Assembly: GCA_964450385.1 (NCBI GenBank)
Contig: CAYVEC010000011.1
Coordinates: 1-64,000 of the forward strand
Length of the DNA stretch: 64,000 nt
Reading direction: 5' to 3'
DNA from: JAKLFA01 sp964450385
GTDB taxonomy: Bacteria; Omnitrophota; Gorgyraeia; Zapsychrales; JANLHA01
Each line of letters opens with the position of its first letter. Positions within the stretch are counted from its first letter, which is position 1. The notes under the pieces were generated by a model. That model was given only the letters and a program-made list of their open reading frames with translations. It was not told the origin of the DNA and made no database searches. Positions 62,862 to 64,000 of the stretch are shown here, piece by piece. The position numbers were made by a program, and so were the translations under genes.

Positions 62862-62938
62862 GACCCAGTAGCTCAGGTGGATAGAGCAACTGCCTTCTAA
62901 GCAGTAGGTCGCACGTTCGAATCGTGCCTGGGTCACCA
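62862..62938 (+). tRNA. tRNA-Arg (anticodon TCT)
   Basis: 77 nt with encoded CCA. Acceptor GACCCAG pairs with CTGGGTC, the anticodon stem ACTGC/GCAGT holds loop CTTCTAA with TCT at 62896-62898, and the T-arm is GCACGTTCGAATCGTGC. It reads AGA codons, rare in this GC-rich genome. No integrase gene lies next to it. Confidence 0.97.
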
Positions 62939-63125
62939 TTTTGTTGTGACGCGATGATTTGGGGTACGATGAGAACGCGGTTCGACAACGCGCGTTTTCT
63001 CATGTTTGTTCAGCGGGAGCGGAATCGTGCGGCGGTCATTGATTTATTTTTTCAAAGTGGCGGCGCTCGGGGTTGCGGGGAGAGAGCGTCAGGCTGCGTG
63101 AAATATTCTGTTGGGGATCTCGTCG

Positions 63126-64000
63126 ATGATGAAGAGTTTTCGGCTGGTCTTGATCTGGTTGGGTGTCGCCGCGATGCTGGGGATGGTCGCCTGTTATTAT
63201 TATGTCGAGGCCCAGGGCCGGACCTTTCTCGAACGGAAGCTCAGCACCCTTTTTGAACAGCCGGTGTCGATTGCGGACGTGCGGTTCTTGCCTCCTTTCG
63301 GGTTTAGATTTAAGAATTTGACAATCCAGGGTTTTTTTAGCGCCGAGGATGTCTGGATTCAGCTTAATATTCCCCTTGTTTTTCAGCACCGGCTTCTTGT
63401 GCACCGGCTCCGGCTTATCCGTCCGGCCTTTGTTGTGATCCGCGATGAAGAGCGACTGTTGAAATTCGGCGGTGCCTATTTGGCGCAGCGCGAGCGGCTT
63501 CTGCAGGACGTGCCGCTAGAATCGAGCGCCTTGGCCCGAGGGGTCAATGTCGAGCACCTTGAGATCGAGGACGGGGTCGTTGAGATTTTTGATCTCGGCC
63601 GTCCGGTGAGCCAGCAGTATCGGCTGGACCAGGTCCAGGTTCGGGCGTTCGGGGCCACGTATCCGATGACGGATCAGAGGCTGCGCTTTGAGGCGGAGTC
63701 GGCGATCCCTCAACCAATCGGGCTCCTCATGGCCGGGACCGCGGCCGCTGACGGGTGGATCAATTGGCCGAAGGGCGAGATGGCGGTCGGGGTGAATTTT
63801 TTAAGTGAGACCGGCGCGACGTCGGTCACGGCCCATCTGAAAGGTCAGCAGCATGATCTGGCGGTATCCGGCAGGCTTGGGTTTGATCCGGGAAAGGCCG
63901 GAGATGCGGACGAATTCGGGCATCTTCAGCATCCGTTGTTCGGGGGCTTGGTGCGGACCGCGCTTGGCCAGGCGCGATCCCCTGTTGAGGCGGGGTTCGC
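63126..64000 (+). CDS. AsmA-like envelope protein, N-terminal part (3' end outside window)
   Basis: The frame is open to the window edge (291 codons). It starts MMKSFRLVLIWLGVAAMLGM, a single N-terminal anchor helix, followed by a beta-rich periplasmic region with FLERKLSTLFEQPVSIADV and FGFRFKNLTIQG, the pattern of AsmA/DUF748-type proteins that help move phospholipids between envelope membranes. The start could be ATG 63126 or 63129. The ribosome site is weak (GGGGAT). The call is by pattern only, as the C-terminal half is missing. Confidence 0.65.
   Translation, partial: MMKSFRLVLIWLGVAAMLGMVACYYYVEAQGRTFLERKLSTLFEQPVSIADVRFLPPFGFRFKNLTIQGFFSAEDVWIQLNIPLVFQHRLLVHRLRLIRPAFVVIRDEERLLKFGGAYLAQRERLLQDVPLESSALARGVNVEHLEIEDGVVEIFDLGRPVSQQYRLDQVQVRAFGATYPMTDQRLRFEAESAIPQPIGLLMAGTAAADGWINWPKGEMAVGVNFLSETGATSVTAHLKGQQHDLAVSGRLGFDPGKAGDADEFGHLQHPLFGGLVRTALGQARSPVEAGF

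Noticed and set aside
44154..62938. Glycan region as a mobile island bounded by tRNA-Pro and tRNA-Arg
   Set aside because: The two tRNAs flank the region, but I see no integrase, no duplicated tRNA 3' end, no direct repeat and no clear codon shift across the glycosyltransferase genes.
62944..62970. TTGTGA...TACGAT as promoter for the AsmA-like gene
   Set aside because: The spacer is only 15 bp and both hexamers deviate; not strong enough to report as a feature.

Overview
This window reads as chromosomal DNA of a GC-rich, Gram-negative (diderm) bacterium. LptD, a TonB-dependent receptor, a periplasmic small heat-shock protein and large surface-glycan loci show the outer membrane. CIRCE/HrcA control of the DnaK operon, an FmdB zinc-ribbon gene, a DUF1015 gene and a helicase-dead PriA would fit a deep-branching lineage such as the Omnitrophota/PVC candidate phyla, but no marker here proves this. 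All 53 protein genes and both tRNAs I support lie on the + strand, often with ATGA, GTGA or TAATG overlaps. No transposase, integrase, phage gene or CRISPR array was seen.

Layout. (1) 1-9.3 kb: a stress block with the tail of a cytosolic Hsp20, an exported Hsp20, ClpB, an unknown membrane-anchored protein, then hrcA-grpE-dnaK-dnaJ-fmdB behind a near-perfect promoter and a CIRCE operator. (2) 9.5-18.3 kb: housekeeping and signalling: DUF1015, accD, an orphan MalK-type ATPase, two GGDEF diguanylate cyclases, a ROK glucokinase and lptD. (3) 18.3-35.9 kb: a nucleotide-sugar factory with two UDP-sugar dehydrogenases, UDP-xylose synthase, a two-subunit TPP enzyme, two SDR proteins (one lacking its catalytic triad), a B12-type radical SAM enzyme, a heptose-type kinase and nucleotidyltransferase, a PLP enzyme with His instead of the active-site Lys, a deacetylase, an aminotransferase, glycosyltransferases and GmhB. 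(4) 36-42 kb: PriA-like protein, fmt, two tandem GalT genes (the first lacks the catalytic His) and gap. (5) 42.2-43.9 kb: a very cysteine-rich protein with a prepilin-type N-terminus. (6) 44.1-59.8 kb: tRNA-Pro, three sulfotransferases, seven glycosyltransferases, an MsbA-type ABC exporter, a UDP-galactopyranose-mutase-like flavoprotein and a TMTC-like membrane/TPR protein, probably making a sulfated surface glycan. (7) 59.9-64 kb: a DUF6580-like membrane protein, a cobalamin riboswitch with terminator controlling a BtuB-like receptor, tRNA-Arg and the start of an AsmA-like protein.

The parts fit one theme. Region 3 makes activated and unusual sugars, probably including a GDP-linked heptose that is deoxygenated and perhaps carbon-branched. 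Regions 3 and 6 assemble and export glycans, and LptD serves the outer membrane. The B12-regulated receptor would supply cofactor for the cobalamin-type radical SAM enzyme in region 3. The strongest candidate for an undescribed system is the 20.9-34.8 kb sugar pathway, where a ColD-like dehydratase, an E1-type TPP enzyme without E2/E3 and a triad-less fucose-synthase homologue occur together.
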